64,000 nt of DNA, taken from the NCBI RefSeq assembly GCF_001921865.1, contig NZ_MSCT01000002.1, forward strand, positions 124,001 through 188,000. Direction: 5' to 3'. This DNA is from Pseudomonas chlororaphis (GTDB taxonomy: Bacteria; Pseudomonadota; Gammaproteobacteria; Pseudomonadales; Pseudomonadaceae). Positions 35,645 through 44,606 of the stretch are shown piece by piece (position 1 is the first letter of the stretch; every line of letters begins with the position of its first letter). Under the pieces are notes generated by a model that was not told where the DNA came from, made no database searches, and saw only the letters and a list, made by a program, of their open reading frames with translations. A program made the position numbers and the translations under genes.

Positions 35645-37993
35645 TCAGGCCGACTTGGCCATGATCAAGCCATTGTCGCTGGCTGCTTCCAGGCGGATCG
35701 CGATGAACTTCGAGGTCGGGGTGTGGCTGCCGTCCCCGGTGCTTTCCAGCGGCACCAGCGGGTTCACTTCCGGGTAGTAGGCCGCGGCCTGTCCTGCCGG
35801 AATGTCGAAGGCCAGCAGGGTGAAACCCTTGACCCGGCGTTCGCGGCCGTCGTCCCACAGCGAAACGATGTCGGCTTTCTGCCCCGGCTTGAAGCCCAGG
35901 CGGATGATGTCGGCTTCGTTGGCGAACAACACGTCGCGCTGGCCCTTCACGCCGCGATAGCGGTCGTCCAGGCCATAGATGGTGGTGTTGTACTGGTCAT
36001 GGGAGCGCATCGATTGCAGGATCAGGTCCGGCAATTGCCCGGTGGCGCGGGTGCGCTCGTGTACCAGGTCCTTGGGCAGCAGGTTCGGGCGGAAATTGGC
36101 ACGGCCCGACGGAGTATTCCAGCGCCGCATGCCGGCGGTGTTGCCGAGGTAGAAACCGCCGGGGTTCTTCAGCCGTTCGTTGAAGTCCTTGAAGCCTGGG
36201 ATGGTGTCGGCGATCAGGTCGCGGATGCGGCCGTAGTCGGCCACCAGCCAGTTCCAGTCCACCGGATGGCTGCCCAGGGTGGCAGCGGCGATGCCGGCGA
36301 GGATCGCCGGTTCCGAGCGCATGTGCTGCGACAGCGGCTGCAATTGGCCGTTGGAGGCATGGACCATGCTGAAGGAGTCTTCCACTGTCACCGCTTGCGC
36401 GCCTTCGGTCTGCAGGTCGATGTCGGTACGGCCCAGGCACGGCAGGATCAGCGCCTCCTTGCCGTGGGCCAGGTGGCTGCGGTTGAGCTTGGTGCTGATT
36501 TGCACGGTCAGGTCGCAGTTGCTCAGGGCCTGGAAGGTCCGTGGGCTGTCCGGCGTGGCCTGGGCGAAGTTGCCGCCCAGGCCGATGAAGACTTTCGAGC
36601 GGCCGTCGAGCATGGCGTGGATCGCCTCGACCACGTTATGGCCGTTCTCGCGAGGCACCTTGAACTGGAAGCGCCGCTCCAGGCTGTCGAGGAAGGTGAC
36701 CGGCGGGCGTTCGTTGATGCCCATGGTGCGGTCGCCCTGCACGTTGCTGTGGCCGCGTACCGGGCACAGGCCGGCGCCGGGACGGCCGATGTTGCCGCGC
36801 AGCAGCATCAGGTTGGCGATTTCCTGGATGGTCGGCACCGAGTGGCGATGCTGGGTCAGGCCCATGGCCCAGCACATGATCACGTTCTTGCCTTTGGCGT
36901 ACATGCGCGCCGCTCGTTCGATCTCCACCAGGGTCAGGCCGGACTGCTCGACGATCTGCTCCCAGGGGGTGTCGTCGATGACGCCCAGGTAGTCGAGAAC
37001 GGCGGCGGTGTGCTCGTTGAGGAAGTCATGATCGAACACGGCCGGCGCGCCGCTCTTCTGCGCGTCGCGTTCCCATTGCAGAAGGAACTTGGCCATGCCC
37101 CGCACCAGGGCCATGTCGCCGCCCAGGGCCGGGCGGAAGAAGGCGGTGTTGGTCGGCTTGTCGCCGTTGGTGAGCATTTCGAACGGGTGTTGCGGGTGCT
37201 GGAAACGTTCCAGGCCACGCTCTTTCAGCGGGTTGACGCACACCACCTGAGCCCCGCGTTTCACGGCTTCGCGCAACGGTTCGAGCATCCGCGGGTGGTT
37301 GGTGCCGGGGTTCTGGCCCCAGACGAAAATCGCGTCGGCATGCTCGAAGTCGTCGAAGGTCACGGTGCCTTTGCCGACGCCGACGCTTTGCGCCAGGGCT
37401 ACGCCGCTGGCTTCGTGGCACATGTTCGAGCAGTCGGGGAAGTTGTTGGTGCCGTAGGCGCGCACGAACAACTGGTAGAGGTAGGCGGCTTCGTTGCTGG
37501 CGCGGCCGGAAGTGTAGAACTCGGCCATGTCCGGGCTGGGCAGCGCCTGCAGGTGCTTGCCGATCAGGGCGAAGGCCGCCTCCCAGCTGATGGGCTTATA
37601 GCGATCAGTCTCGGCGTCGTAGCTCAGGGGCTCGGTCAGGCGGCCCTGATATTCGAGCCAATAGTCGCTCTGTTCCAGCAGCGAGGCGACGCTGTGCTTG
37701 GCGAAGAACTTGCCGTCCACGCGGCGTTTGGTGGCTTCCCAGTTCACCGCCTTGGCGCCGTTTTCGCAGAACTTGACCATGCCGCTTTCCGGCGAGTCGC
37801 CCCAGGCGCAGCCCGGGCAGTCGAAACCGCCGTTCTGGTTGGTCTTGAGCATCATGCGCAGGTTCTTCAGCGCGTTGTCGCTGGTCAGCCAGGCTTGGGC
37901 GACGCTGATGAGCGCGCCCCAGCCGCCCGCCGGCCCCTTGTAGGGCTTGTAGCGTGGAGTGGGAGTCTGGTCGGCTTGTTGATGAGTGCTCAC
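35645..37993 (-). CDS. FdhF/YdeP-family molybdopterin oxidoreductase
   Basis: A 782-residue molybdoenzyme of the FdhF/YdeP group. Key segments are the N-terminal FDCPGCAWGD cysteine pair, YTSGRASNEAAYLYQLFVRAYGTNNFPDCSNMCHEASG (active-site region), FVWGQNPGTNHPRML, the MGLTQHRHSVPTIQEIANLMLLRGNIGRPGAG cofactor-binding part, and a C-terminal molydopterin dinucleotide domain (about 640-775). It is a soluble, probably cytoplasmic, formate dehydrogenase-like enzyme; the substrate is unproven, and YdeP in E. coli is tied to acid resistance. It is last in an operon with fdhD. Confidence 0.88.
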   Translation of the reverse strand: MSTHQQADQTPTPRYKPYKGPAGGWGALISVAQAWLTSDNALKNLRMMLKTNQNGGFDCPGCAWGDSPESGMVKFCENGAKAVNWEATKRRVDGKFFAKHSVASLLEQSDYWLEYQGRLTEPLSYDAETDRYKPISWEAAFALIGKHLQALPSPDMAEFYTSGRASNEAAYLYQLFVRAYGTNNFPDCSNMCHEASGVALAQSVGVGKGTVTFDDFEHADAIFVWGQNPGTNHPRMLEPLREAVKRGAQVVCVNPLKERGLERFQHPQHPFEMLTNGDKPTNTAFFRPALGGDMALVRGMAKFLLQWERDAQKSGAPAVFDHDFLNEHTAAVLDYLGVIDDTPWEQIVEQSGLTLVEIERAARMYAKGKNVIMCWAMGLTQHRHSVPTIQEIANLMLLRGNIGRPGAGLCPVRGHSNVQGDRTMGINERPPVTFLDSLERRFQFKVPRENGHNVVEAIHAMLDGRSKVFIGLGGNFAQATPDSPRTFQALSNCDLTVQISTKLNRSHLAHGKEALILPCLGRTDIDLQTEGAQAVTVEDSFSMVHASNGQLQPLSQHMRSEPAILAGIAAATLGSHPVDWNWLVADYGRIRDLIADTIPGFKDFNERLKNPGGFYLGNTAGMRRWNTPSGRANFRPNLLPKDLVHERTRATGQLPDLILQSMRSHDQYNTTIYGLDDRYRGVKGQRDVLFANEADIIRLGFKPGQKADIVSLWDDGRERRVKGFTLLAFDIPAGQAAAYYPEVNPLVPLESTGDGSHTPTSKFIAIRLEAASDNGLIMAKSA

Positions 37994-38829
37994 GCTTGAT
38001 TTTCCATGGCTGGGCTATAGACCCGCGGCGCACTTTTCTGCGGCAGGTGGATGAGATTGAGGTTGTGCCGGCGCGCCCATTGCAGGGCCAGGCCGGTGGG
38101 CGCCGAGAGGCTGACCAGGGTCTGGATGCCGGCGCGCAGGACTTTCTGGATCAGTTCCAGGCTGCAGCGGCTGGTGACGATGGCCACGCCGCCGGCCGTG
38201 GGGATGTCCTGGCGGATCAAGGCGCCGATCAGTTTGTCCAGGGCGTTGTGCCGGCCGATATCTTCGCGGCCCAGCAGCAGTTCGCCCTGGGCGTTCATGA
38301 ACACCGCCGCATGCACCGCGCCGGAGTGTTGGCCCAGCGGCTGGAAGGCGCTGATGCGCTGGCGCAGGCCGTCGAGCCATTGGGCGGGCGGCAAGGGTGC
38401 GCCGGGCAGGACCTTGAGATCCGGCAGCGCCTGTTCCACTGCTTCCACGCCGCACAGGCCGCAACCGCTGGTACCGGCCATTTGGCGGCGCTGCTGCTTG
38501 AGGCTCCAGAAGGCGCGGCTGGAAATCTGCACCTGGGCGTACTGGGCCGAGCCGTTGCCGCTCAATTGCAGGTCGTAGAGATCCGAGGCGTCTTCGATGA
38601 TGCCGCTGCCGAGGCTGAAACCGACGATAAAGTCTTCCAGGTCGCTGGGGGTGACCAGCATCACGGCCTGGTTGATGCCGTTATAGGCGATCGCCAGCGC
38701 GACTTCCTCGGCGAGCGCCGTGCTGGCCGACTCGCTGCGGTCGAGGTTGCTGTAGCGGTAGCTCTGACTGGCGGCGGGCGCGGGCGTTTGTGGTGCAGGC
38801 GTCGCGCGGGCCGGGCGCTGGGGTTTCAT
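37990..38829 (-). CDS. fdhD: FdhD, sulfurtransferase for formate dehydrogenase
   Basis: A 279-residue protein. The cysteine loop is GTSGCGLCGVEAVEQALPDL, matching the family's CGxCG; GREDIGRHNALDKLIGALI and VSLSAPTGLAL are also conserved. FdhD passes sulfur from IscS to the molybdenum cofactor, which is needed for active FdhF-type enzymes. Its stop overlaps the fdhF start by 4 bases (ATGA), so the maturation factor and its client are coupled. Translation begins at the ATG at 38829. Confidence 0.93.
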   Translation of the reverse strand: MKPQRPARATPAPQTPAPAASQSYRYSNLDRSESASTALAEEVALAIAYNGINQAVMLVTPSDLEDFIVGFSLGSGIIEDASDLYDLQLSGNGSAQYAQVQISSRAFWSLKQQRRQMAGTSGCGLCGVEAVEQALPDLKVLPGAPLPPAQWLDGLRQRISAFQPLGQHSGAVHAAVFMNAQGELLLGREDIGRHNALDKLIGALIRQDIPTAGGVAIVTSRCSLELIQKVLRAGIQTLVSLSAPTGLALQWARRHNLNLIHLPQKSAPRVYSPAMENQA

Positions 38830-38924
38830 GGGGGCATCACCGGCGGAATATCCAGCCCCTAGACTAAGCGCGTCAAAGTGTCGCGTCTAATTGCTAGTAC
38901 TGATGCTCCGATAGATGACGTCGA

Positions 38925-39812
38925 TCAAGGTTCGATTGGTGATTCCTGGTACAGCGCGAAGCAGGCCTCGGCCAGCGCCGAACGCGGTGCGCTGCGACGC
39001 ATGATCAAACCCAACTGCGCCAGGGTATGGGCGTCGGCTATCGGTTGCAGGCGCAGGTGTTCGGTGAAGGCTTCCAGGCCGCCGTCCAGCGGCATGACCG
39101 CGCAACACAGGCCGCCTTGCACCATTTGCATCAGTTGGTGCACGGCATCGGTTTGCAGCAACGGTTGCGGAGTGAGGCCGCGACTGTGGAAGTTGTGGTC
39201 GATGGACTGACGGAAATGCATGCCGCTGGTCAGCATGCCCAGCGGCAGTTCGATCAACGCCTCCCAGCTCAGCGGCTGCTCGCCGAAGCTGAAGAAGCGC
39301 TGGTCATAGAGCAAGCCCATGCGGGTTTTGCCGAGGGCCCGGGACTCGAAGCGTTCGTTGTCCAGGCGCTCCAGGTAGGACACGCCCAGGTCCAGCCGAT
39401 TGCTCGCCAGCTGTTCGAGGATCTGCTCGGAGCTCAAGGCCGACAGCTCGAAGCGCAGGTTCGGGTGGGCCTGGTGCAATTGCTGCATCAGCGGCAGGGG
39501 GTCGAAGCTCGACAGCGGCACCACACCCAGGCGCAGGGTGCCGACCAGGCTACCGCGACAGGCCGCCGCCTCGGCCTGCAGCCCGTCGTAGGCGGCCAGC
39601 ACGCTGCGGGCCCAGGCCAGCACCCGCTCCCCCGGCGCGGTAAAACCCTCGAACCGCTGGCCGCGGTTGACCAACGGCAGCTCGAGTTCTTCCTCGAGGC
39701 TGCGCAGGCGCATGGACAGGGTCGGCTGGGTGATGTGGCAGCGCGCGGCGGCTTGGCCGAAGTGGCGGGTTTCGTCGAGGGCGATGAGGAATTTCAGCTG
39801 TTTGATGTCCAT
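38925..39812 (-). CDS. LysR-family transcriptional regulator
   Basis: A 295-residue protein. The winged HTH is MDIKQLKFLIALDETRHFGQAAARCHITQPTLSMRLRSLEEELELPLV; a LysR substrate domain follows (about 90-290, LVGTLRLGVVPLSSFDPLPLMQQL). AGGAGCG precedes the ATG at 39812; the frame is open to 39863. It lies directly upstream of fdhD-fdhF on the same strand with a 95-bp gap, so it may control that operon. It is divergent from the LysM gene. Confidence 0.85.
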   Translation of the reverse strand: MDIKQLKFLIALDETRHFGQAAARCHITQPTLSMRLRSLEEELELPLVNRGQRFEGFTAPGERVLAWARSVLAAYDGLQAEAAACRGSLVGTLRLGVVPLSSFDPLPLMQQLHQAHPNLRFELSALSSEQILEQLASNRLDLGVSYLERLDNERFESRALGKTRMGLLYDQRFFSFGEQPLSWEALIELPLGMLTSGMHFRQSIDHNFHSRGLTPQPLLQTDAVHQLMQMVQGGLCCAVMPLDGGLEAFTEHLRLQPIADAHTLAQLGLIMRRSAPRSALAEACFALYQESPIEP

Positions 39813-39950
39813 CTTCGCTCCTGGCGGCGGGGGGTAGGCGATTCTAGCGTGCTTGCCGGGCACAGAGTCATTGGTCGATTTTGAACCTCGCCTCTGCGCT
39901 CTGGTCTAGTCTTTCGCGTCTGGACCCATAAAACCCAAGGAGTGTGCACC

Positions 39951-40391
39951 ATGAGTATTTTTAGCTTTGTGAAAGAAGCGGGCGAAAAGCTTATCGATTT
40001 GTTGACGCCGGGTAATGCCAATGCGAGCGAACAGCTCAAGGACCACATCGCCAAGGTCGGCCTGGGCAACCCCAACGTCCAGGCAACCGTGGAAGGCGAC
40101 AAGGTCATCGTGACCGGCGAAGTCGCGAGCCAGGAAGAAAAGGAAAAGATTCTGCTGGCCGTGGGCAACATCGCCGGCGTGGGTAGCGTGGACGACCAGA
40201 TCACCGTCACCGGTCCTGTGGCCGCCGCCGCGCGTTTCGTCACCGTGAAAAAAGGCGACACCCTCAGCGCCATTTCCAAGGCCGAGTACGGCGACGCCAA
40301 CAAGTACAACAAGATCTTCGAGGCCAACAAGCCGCTGCTGTCGCACCCGGACAAGATCTACCCGGGCCAGGTACTGCGCATTCCTGAGTAA
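39951..40391 (+). CDS. BON-LysM protein (Kbp/YgaU type)
   Basis: A 146-residue protein with an N-terminal BON domain (about 25-85, [42 protein letters not shown]) and a C-terminal LysM domain (about 95-145, [33 protein letters not shown]). It matches E. coli Kbp/YgaU (149 residues), a potassium-binding stress protein; no signal peptide is present. AAGGAG lies 8 bases upstream of the ATG. Domain order and size are diagnostic. Confidence 0.9.
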   Translation: MSIFSFVKEAGEKLIDLLTPGNANASEQLKDHIAKVGLGNPNVQATVEGDKVIVTGEVASQEEKEKILLAVGNIAGVGSVDDQITVTGPVAAAARFVTVKKGDTLSAISKAEYGDANKYNKIFEANKPLLSHPDKIYPGQVLRIPE

Positions 40392-40400
40392 TGCTCGGTC

Positions 40401-40502
40401 TGTAGCCGCTGCCGAAGGCTGCGATAAGGTCCGAAGGACCTTCTGCGATGGATATCGCTACGACCGTTTCACGGTCGATCGCAGCCTGCGGCAGCGGCTA
40501 CA
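40401..40502. repeat. REP doublet, family 2
   Basis: TGTAGCCGCTGCCGAAGGCT faces AGCCTGCGGCAGCGGCTACA, enclosing AAGGTCCGAAGGACCTT, a perfect short palindrome around GAA. It lies between converging kbp-like and HAD phosphatase genes. Confidence 0.85.
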
Positions 40503-40510
40503 GGGTTGCT

Positions 40511-41173
40511 CTACAACCCTTCTATCAACTCCCGATAATCCCCCACCGCGGCAAATTCGGCCGTGTCTTTCGGCCCTTTGCGGCTGTCCGGTTCACTCAC
40601 CGCCAACAGATGGGCCACGCCGAAAATCTTCGCGCTGCGCAGGATCGGCAAGGTGTCGTCGATAAACAGGCTGCGCGCCGGATCGAAGCCGATATCCGCT
40701 TGCAGGGCGTCCCAGAATTGCGGGTTTTCCTTGGCGAAGCCGTAATCGTGGGAGCTGATCAACCGCTCGAAATAGGGCGCCAGTTCGATTTTTTCCAGCT
40801 TCAATGACAGCGAGTCGCGGTGCGCGTTGGTGATCAGCACCACACGTTTGCCGGCCTGTTTGATCGCCGCGAGAAAAGTATCGGCATCCGGGCGCAGGGC
40901 GATCAGGTGGGCGGTCTCCAGCTTCAGTTCGCGCACCGGCAGTTTCAGTTCGGCGCTCCAGAAGTCCAGGCAATACCACTGCAATTGTCCGGCGTTACGC
41001 TCGAACAGCGGGCGCAGTTCCATTTCCGCCATGGCGCGGCTGACGCCATGCAGTTCGGCATAACGCTGGGGCAGGTGTTCCAGCCAGAAGTGGTTGTCGT
41101 AGTGCAGGTCCAGCAGGGTGCCGTCCATATCCAGCAGAACGGTATCGATGTCGCGCCAGGGCAGTGAAGGCAT
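40511..41173 (-). CDS. HAD-family hydrolase, GMP/IMP nucleotidase YrfG type
   Basis: A 220-residue HAD phosphatase. Motif I is VLLDMDGTLLDL (nucleophile Asp), motif II VVLITNAHRDS, motif III Lys in FAKENPQFW, and motif IV FIDDTLPIL. YrfG in E. coli dephosphorylates purine 5'-nucleotides and sits next to nudE, as here. The start at 41173 (MPSLPWRDID) is family-based; the frame stays open 14 codons upstream. It is divergent from nudE. Confidence 0.88.
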   Translation of the reverse strand: MPSLPWRDIDTVLLDMDGTLLDLHYDNHFWLEHLPQRYAELHGVSRAMAEMELRPLFERNAGQLQWYCLDFWSAELKLPVRELKLETAHLIALRPDADTFLAAIKQAGKRVVLITNAHRDSLSLKLEKIELAPYFERLISSHDYGFAKENPQFWDALQADIGFDPARSLFIDDTLPILRSAKIFGVAHLLAVSEPDSRKGPKDTAEFAAVGDYRELIEGL

Positions 41174-41262
41174 GGAAAACGTCTCGAGCGGTAGAAAGAT
41201 ATCCGACACAAACAATCGGGAAAGCCGCGCTATAGTAGCGCGTTCACGCCAAGGAGCCTTTT

Positions 41263-41829
41263 ATGCGCCAGAAACCCACCGTACTCGCCCGCGAGATCGT
41301 CGCCACCAGCCGTCTGTTTTGCGTCGAGGCGGTGCAGTTGCGCTTTTCCAATGGCGTGGAGCGTACCTACGAGCGGCTGGTGGGCAAGGGCAACGGTTAC
41401 GGCGCGGTGATGATCGTGGCGATGCTCGATGCCGACCACGCGGTGTTGGTCGAGGAATATTGCGGCGGCACCGACGCCTATGAGCTGTCGCTGCCCAAGG
41501 GCCTGATCGAGCCGGGCGAGGATGTGCTGGCGGCCGCCGAGCGTGAGCTCAAGGAAGAGGCCGGTTTCGGCGCGCGGCAACTGGAGCACCTGACCGAGTT
41601 GTCGTTGTCCCCCGGCTACATGAGCCAGAAGATCCAGGTGGTGTTGGCCACCGATCTCTATGAGGAGCGGCTCGAAGGCGACGAGCCCGAGCCGATGCGC
41701 GTGGACAAGATCAACCTGCGCGAACTGTCGGGCCTGGCGCAGAATCCGCAGTTCACCGAGGGCCGTGCCCTGGCCGCGCTGTACCTGGCCCGCGACCTGT
41801 TGATCCAGCGCGGCGCCTTTCAAGCATGA
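41263..41829 (+). CDS. nudE: ADP compounds hydrolase NudE
   Basis: A 188-residue Nudix hydrolase. The Nudix box is GLIEPGEDVLAAAERELKEE followed by AGFG, an exact GX5EX7REUXEEXGU match. NudE cleaves ADP-ribose, NADH and adenosine polyphosphates. AAGGAGCC precedes the ATG. Its stop overlaps the cysQ start by 4 bases, so the two are coupled. Confidence 0.93.
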   Translation: MRQKPTVLAREIVATSRLFCVEAVQLRFSNGVERTYERLVGKGNGYGAVMIVAMLDADHAVLVEEYCGGTDAYELSLPKGLIEPGEDVLAAAERELKEEAGFGARQLEHLTELSLSPGYMSQKIQVVLATDLYEERLEGDEPEPMRVDKINLRELSGLAQNPQFTEGRALAALYLARDLLIQRGAFQA

Positions 41830-42668
41830 GCGAGCCATCGATGAATTTCCCCCACCCGCTGCTGGCCCCGGTGATCGACCTGGCCTTGCAGGCCGGCGAG
41901 GCCATCCTGCCGTTCTGGCGCTCCGGCGTCGCGGTCGCGAGCAAGGCTGACGAGTCGCCGGTGACGGCGGCCGACCTCGCGGCCCACCACCTGATCCTGC
42001 AAGGCCTGACCGCGCTGGACCCGAGCATCCCGGTGCTCTCCGAAGAAGACGCCGATATCTCGCGCGAGGTGCGTGCCGGTTGGCAGCGCTGGTGGCTGGT
42101 GGACCCGCTGGACGGGACCAAGGAATTCATCGCCGGCAGCGAAGAGTTCACCGTCAATATCGCCCTGATCGAACAAGGCCGGGTGGTGTTCGGCGTGGTG
42201 TCGATGCCGACCAGCGGTCGCTGCTATTTCGGCGGCGCCGGCCTCGGCGCGTGGCGCGTCGACCAGGGCGAGGCGCCGGTGGCGATCCAGGTTCGCGACA
42301 GTCTTTCGGCGGGCCAGGCCTTCACCGTGGTCGCCAGCCGGCGGCACAGCAGCCCCGAACAGGAGCGTCTGCTGGCCGGGTTGAGCGCGACCCTGGGCGA
42401 GCTGCAACTGGCGAACATCGGCAGTTCGCTGAAGTTCTGCCTGCTGGCCGAGGGCGTGGCGGATTGTTATCCGCGGCTGGCGCCGACCTCGCAGTGGGAC
42501 ACCGCGGCGGCCCAGGGTGTACTGGAAGGCGCGGGCGGCGAGGTGCTGGACCTGAGCGGCGCGCCGTTCCGTTACCCGGCGCGGGAGTCGCTGCTCAATG
42601 GTTTCTTCCTGGCGCTGCCGGCCAAGGCCGCCTGGCGCGGGCGCTTGCTGGAACTGGCGCAGGGCTGA
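41826..42668 (+). CDS. cysQ: 3'(2'),5'-bisphosphate nucleotidase CysQ
   Basis: A 280-residue inositol-monophosphatase-fold enzyme. The metal-binding motifs are SEEDAD (Glu, about residue 74) and WLVDPLDGTKEFIAGSEEFTVNIAL, with WDTAAAQGVLEGAGG at the C-terminal site. It turns 3'-phosphoadenosine 5'-phosphate into AMP, which relieves inhibition in sulfate assimilation. The start overlaps nudE (ATGA). An internal ATG at 41841 is a possible alternative. Confidence 0.93.
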   Translation: MSEPSMNFPHPLLAPVIDLALQAGEAILPFWRSGVAVASKADESPVTAADLAAHHLILQGLTALDPSIPVLSEEDADISREVRAGWQRWWLVDPLDGTKEFIAGSEEFTVNIALIEQGRVVFGVVSMPTSGRCYFGGAGLGAWRVDQGEAPVAIQVRDSLSAGQAFTVVASRRHSSPEQERLLAGLSATLGELQLANIGSSLKFCLLAEGVADCYPRLAPTSQWDTAAAQGVLEGAGGEVLDLSGAPFRYPARESLLNGFFLALPAKAAWRGRLLELAQG

Positions 42669-42701
42669 AGGCGAGCGCTTTGCGCTCGCTCGCGAAGGAA
42701 T

Positions 42702-43157
42702 CTAGCGGTGCAACACGTACTGCCCGGTAAAACGCACCGCATCCTCGTCGCTGCCATCATTCACCACCCGCGTGTGCAGGATCAGCCGCGCCCGACCGTA
42801 GCGCTGGTACATGGCGATAAACCGGTGCCACACCTCTTCGCTCGGCGCGGCGCAAATGGCCGTGGCGTCACTGGTCACCGGCAGGGGGTAATTGATCTGC
42901 CCTTCCTGGATCACGATGTGCCCGTCGTCGATTCCCGCTTCCTTCAACCGCAGGTGCAGCCAGCCCCAGCCGGCCAACACTGCGCCGCAATACAGGCTGC
43001 CGCCGAACATGGTGCTCTTGTGGTTGACGTTGGCGTCCAGCGGCAGTTGCAGGCGCAGTTCCTGGGCGCGCCAGTCGAGCACCTTGAGGCCCATGTCCCG
43101 GGTGAGGGGAATGTCGTGATGGAGGATGGATTCCAGGTAACGACTGTCGCGGTTCAT
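42702..43157 (-). CDS. YiiD C-terminal-type thioesterase domain protein
   Basis: A 151-residue hotdog-fold protein: LESILHHDIPLTRDMGLKVLDW, NHKSTMFGGSLYCGAVLAGWGWLHLRLKEAG and WHRFIAMYQRYGRARLILHTRV. It matches the YiiD C-terminal domain family of putative thioesterases, present here as a stand-alone protein without the acetyltransferase half. The start at 43157 removes a proline-rich stretch open to 43205. Role unknown. Confidence 0.75.
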   Translation of the reverse strand: MNRDSRYLESILHHDIPLTRDMGLKVLDWRAQELRLQLPLDANVNHKSTMFGGSLYCGAVLAGWGWLHLRLKEAGIDDGHIVIQEGQINYPLPVTSDATAICAAPSEEVWHRFIAMYQRYGRARLILHTRVVNDGSDEDAVRFTGQYVLHR

Positions 43158-43208
43158 GCGGGGCCTCGGTGGTGAAGGAGGTGCTTTAACAAGATTAGTC
43201 GGCATCGT

Positions 43209-44606
43209 TCAGTCGATATCGTCGCCGGTACTGGCGCCGCTGTCGCCGAAGTTCAGGCCGTGCTTGCGCAGTTTGTCGTGCAGGGTCTTGCGCGGTAAGC
43301 CCAGGGCTTCGGCCAGGCTGCGCATGGAGTTGTGGGAGCGTGCCAGTTCGGCGGCGATCAGGCTCTTCTCGAAGTTCTCCACCTGTTCGCTGAGGCCGCC
43401 CTCGACCACCGTCTGCGCCGGTTGTGGGGTGCCGTCCGGGGCGCTGTTGTCCAGGGCCAACTCCAGGCCGAGGGCGAAGCGCTCGGCGGCGTTCTGCAGT
43501 TCGCGTACGTTGCCCGGCCAGCTATGGCGCAGCAGCAGGGCGCGTTGCCCCGGTTGCAGTTCGTGGGGCGGCAGGCCGTGGCGGGCGCTGGCTTCGTCGG
43601 CGAAATGCTGGAACAGCAACAAAGCGTCCTCGCCGCGCTCGCGCAGCGGCGGGATGCGCAGCGGCGCGACATTCAAGCGGTAATACAGGTCGGCGCGAAA
43701 GCGTCCCTGGTCGGCCGCCTGGCGCAGGTCTTCCTTGGTCGCGGCGATGATGCGGATGTCCAGCGGGATCAACTGGTTGCCGCCCAGGCGCTCGACCACC
43801 CGCTCCTGCAACATGCGCAGCAGCTTGACCTGGACGTCCAGGCTCATGCTTTCGATTTCATCGAGGAACAGCGTGCCGCCGTTGGCGAATTCGAACTTGC
43901 CGATGCGGCGTTTCTGCGCGCCGGTAAAGGCTCCCGGCTCATGGCCGAACAGCTCGCTTTCGACCACCGATTCGGCCAGGGCCCCGGCGTTGATCGCCAC
44001 GAACGGGCCGTTGCGCCGGCTCGACAGGTCGTGCAGCGCCCGCGCCACCACTTCCTTGCCGGCGCCGGTCTCGCCGAGGATCAGCACGTCGGCCTTGGTG
44101 GCCGCTAGGGCGCCGATTTGCTCGCGTAAGCGCAGGATCGGTGCCGACAGCCCGACCAGCCGCGCGCTGAGTTCCTGGCGGTCGCTCAGGGCCAGGCGCA
44201 GGCTGCGGTTGTCCAGCACCAGGCGGCGCAACGCCAGGGCCCGGCGCACGCTGTCGAGCAGGGCGTCGCTGGCAAAGGGTTTTTCCAGGAAGTCATAGGC
44301 GCCGGCGCGCATTGCCTGTACCGCCAGCGGCACGTCGCCGTGGCCGGTGATCAGCAGCACCGGCAGCTCCGGGTCCTGGGCGTGCAGTTCGCCGAGCAGT
44401 TCGAGGCCGTCCATGCCGGGCATGCGGATGTCGCTGACCACCACCCCCGGCCAGTCGCGTTCCAGGCGCGCGGCCAGGCCCCGGGCTTCGCCCAGGGGCA
44501 GGATCTTCAGCCCGGCCAGGTCCAGGGTCTGGCTCAGGGCCTGGCGCAGGTGCGGATCGTCGTCGATCAACACCACCTGCACATCGCGGGGGATCGGTGT
44601 ACTCAT
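43209..44606 (-). CDS. dctD: C4-dicarboxylate response regulator DctD (sigma54 activator)
   Basis: A 465-residue protein in three domains. The receiver has Asp59 in VVVSDIRMPGMDGLEL and Lys in FLEKPF. The AAA+ domain has Walker A ILGETGAGKEVVARAL, the sigma54-contact motif GAFTGAQKR and the Arg finger region. The C-terminal Fis-type HTH is LIAAELARSHNSMRSLAEALGLPRKTLHDKLRKHG. Activates sigma54 promoters of C4-dicarboxylate transport genes; dctA is not in this window. The start overlaps the dctB stop by 4 bases. Confidence 0.92.
   Translation of the reverse strand: MSTPIPRDVQVVLIDDDPHLRQALSQTLDLAGLKILPLGEARGLAARLERDWPGVVVSDIRMPGMDGLELLGELHAQDPELPVLLITGHGDVPLAVQAMRAGAYDFLEKPFASDALLDSVRRALALRRLVLDNRSLRLALSDRQELSARLVGLSAPILRLREQIGALAATKADVLILGETGAGKEVVARALHDLSSRRNGPFVAINAGALAESVVESELFGHEPGAFTGAQKRRIGKFEFANGGTLFLDEIESMSLDVQVKLLRMLQERVVERLGGNQLIPLDIRIIAATKEDLRQAADQGRFRADLYYRLNVAPLRIPPLRERGEDALLLFQHFADEASARHGLPPHELQPGQRALLLRHSWPGNVRELQNAAERFALGLELALDNSAPDGTPQPAQTVVEGGLSEQVENFEKSLIAAELARSHNSMRSLAEALGLPRKTLHDKLRKHGLNFGDSGASTGDDID

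Noticed and set aside
35723-37999. A 758-codon open frame on the plus strand
   Set aside because: Antisense to the FdhF gene, low-complexity Ala/Val/Gln/His composition, no domain features.
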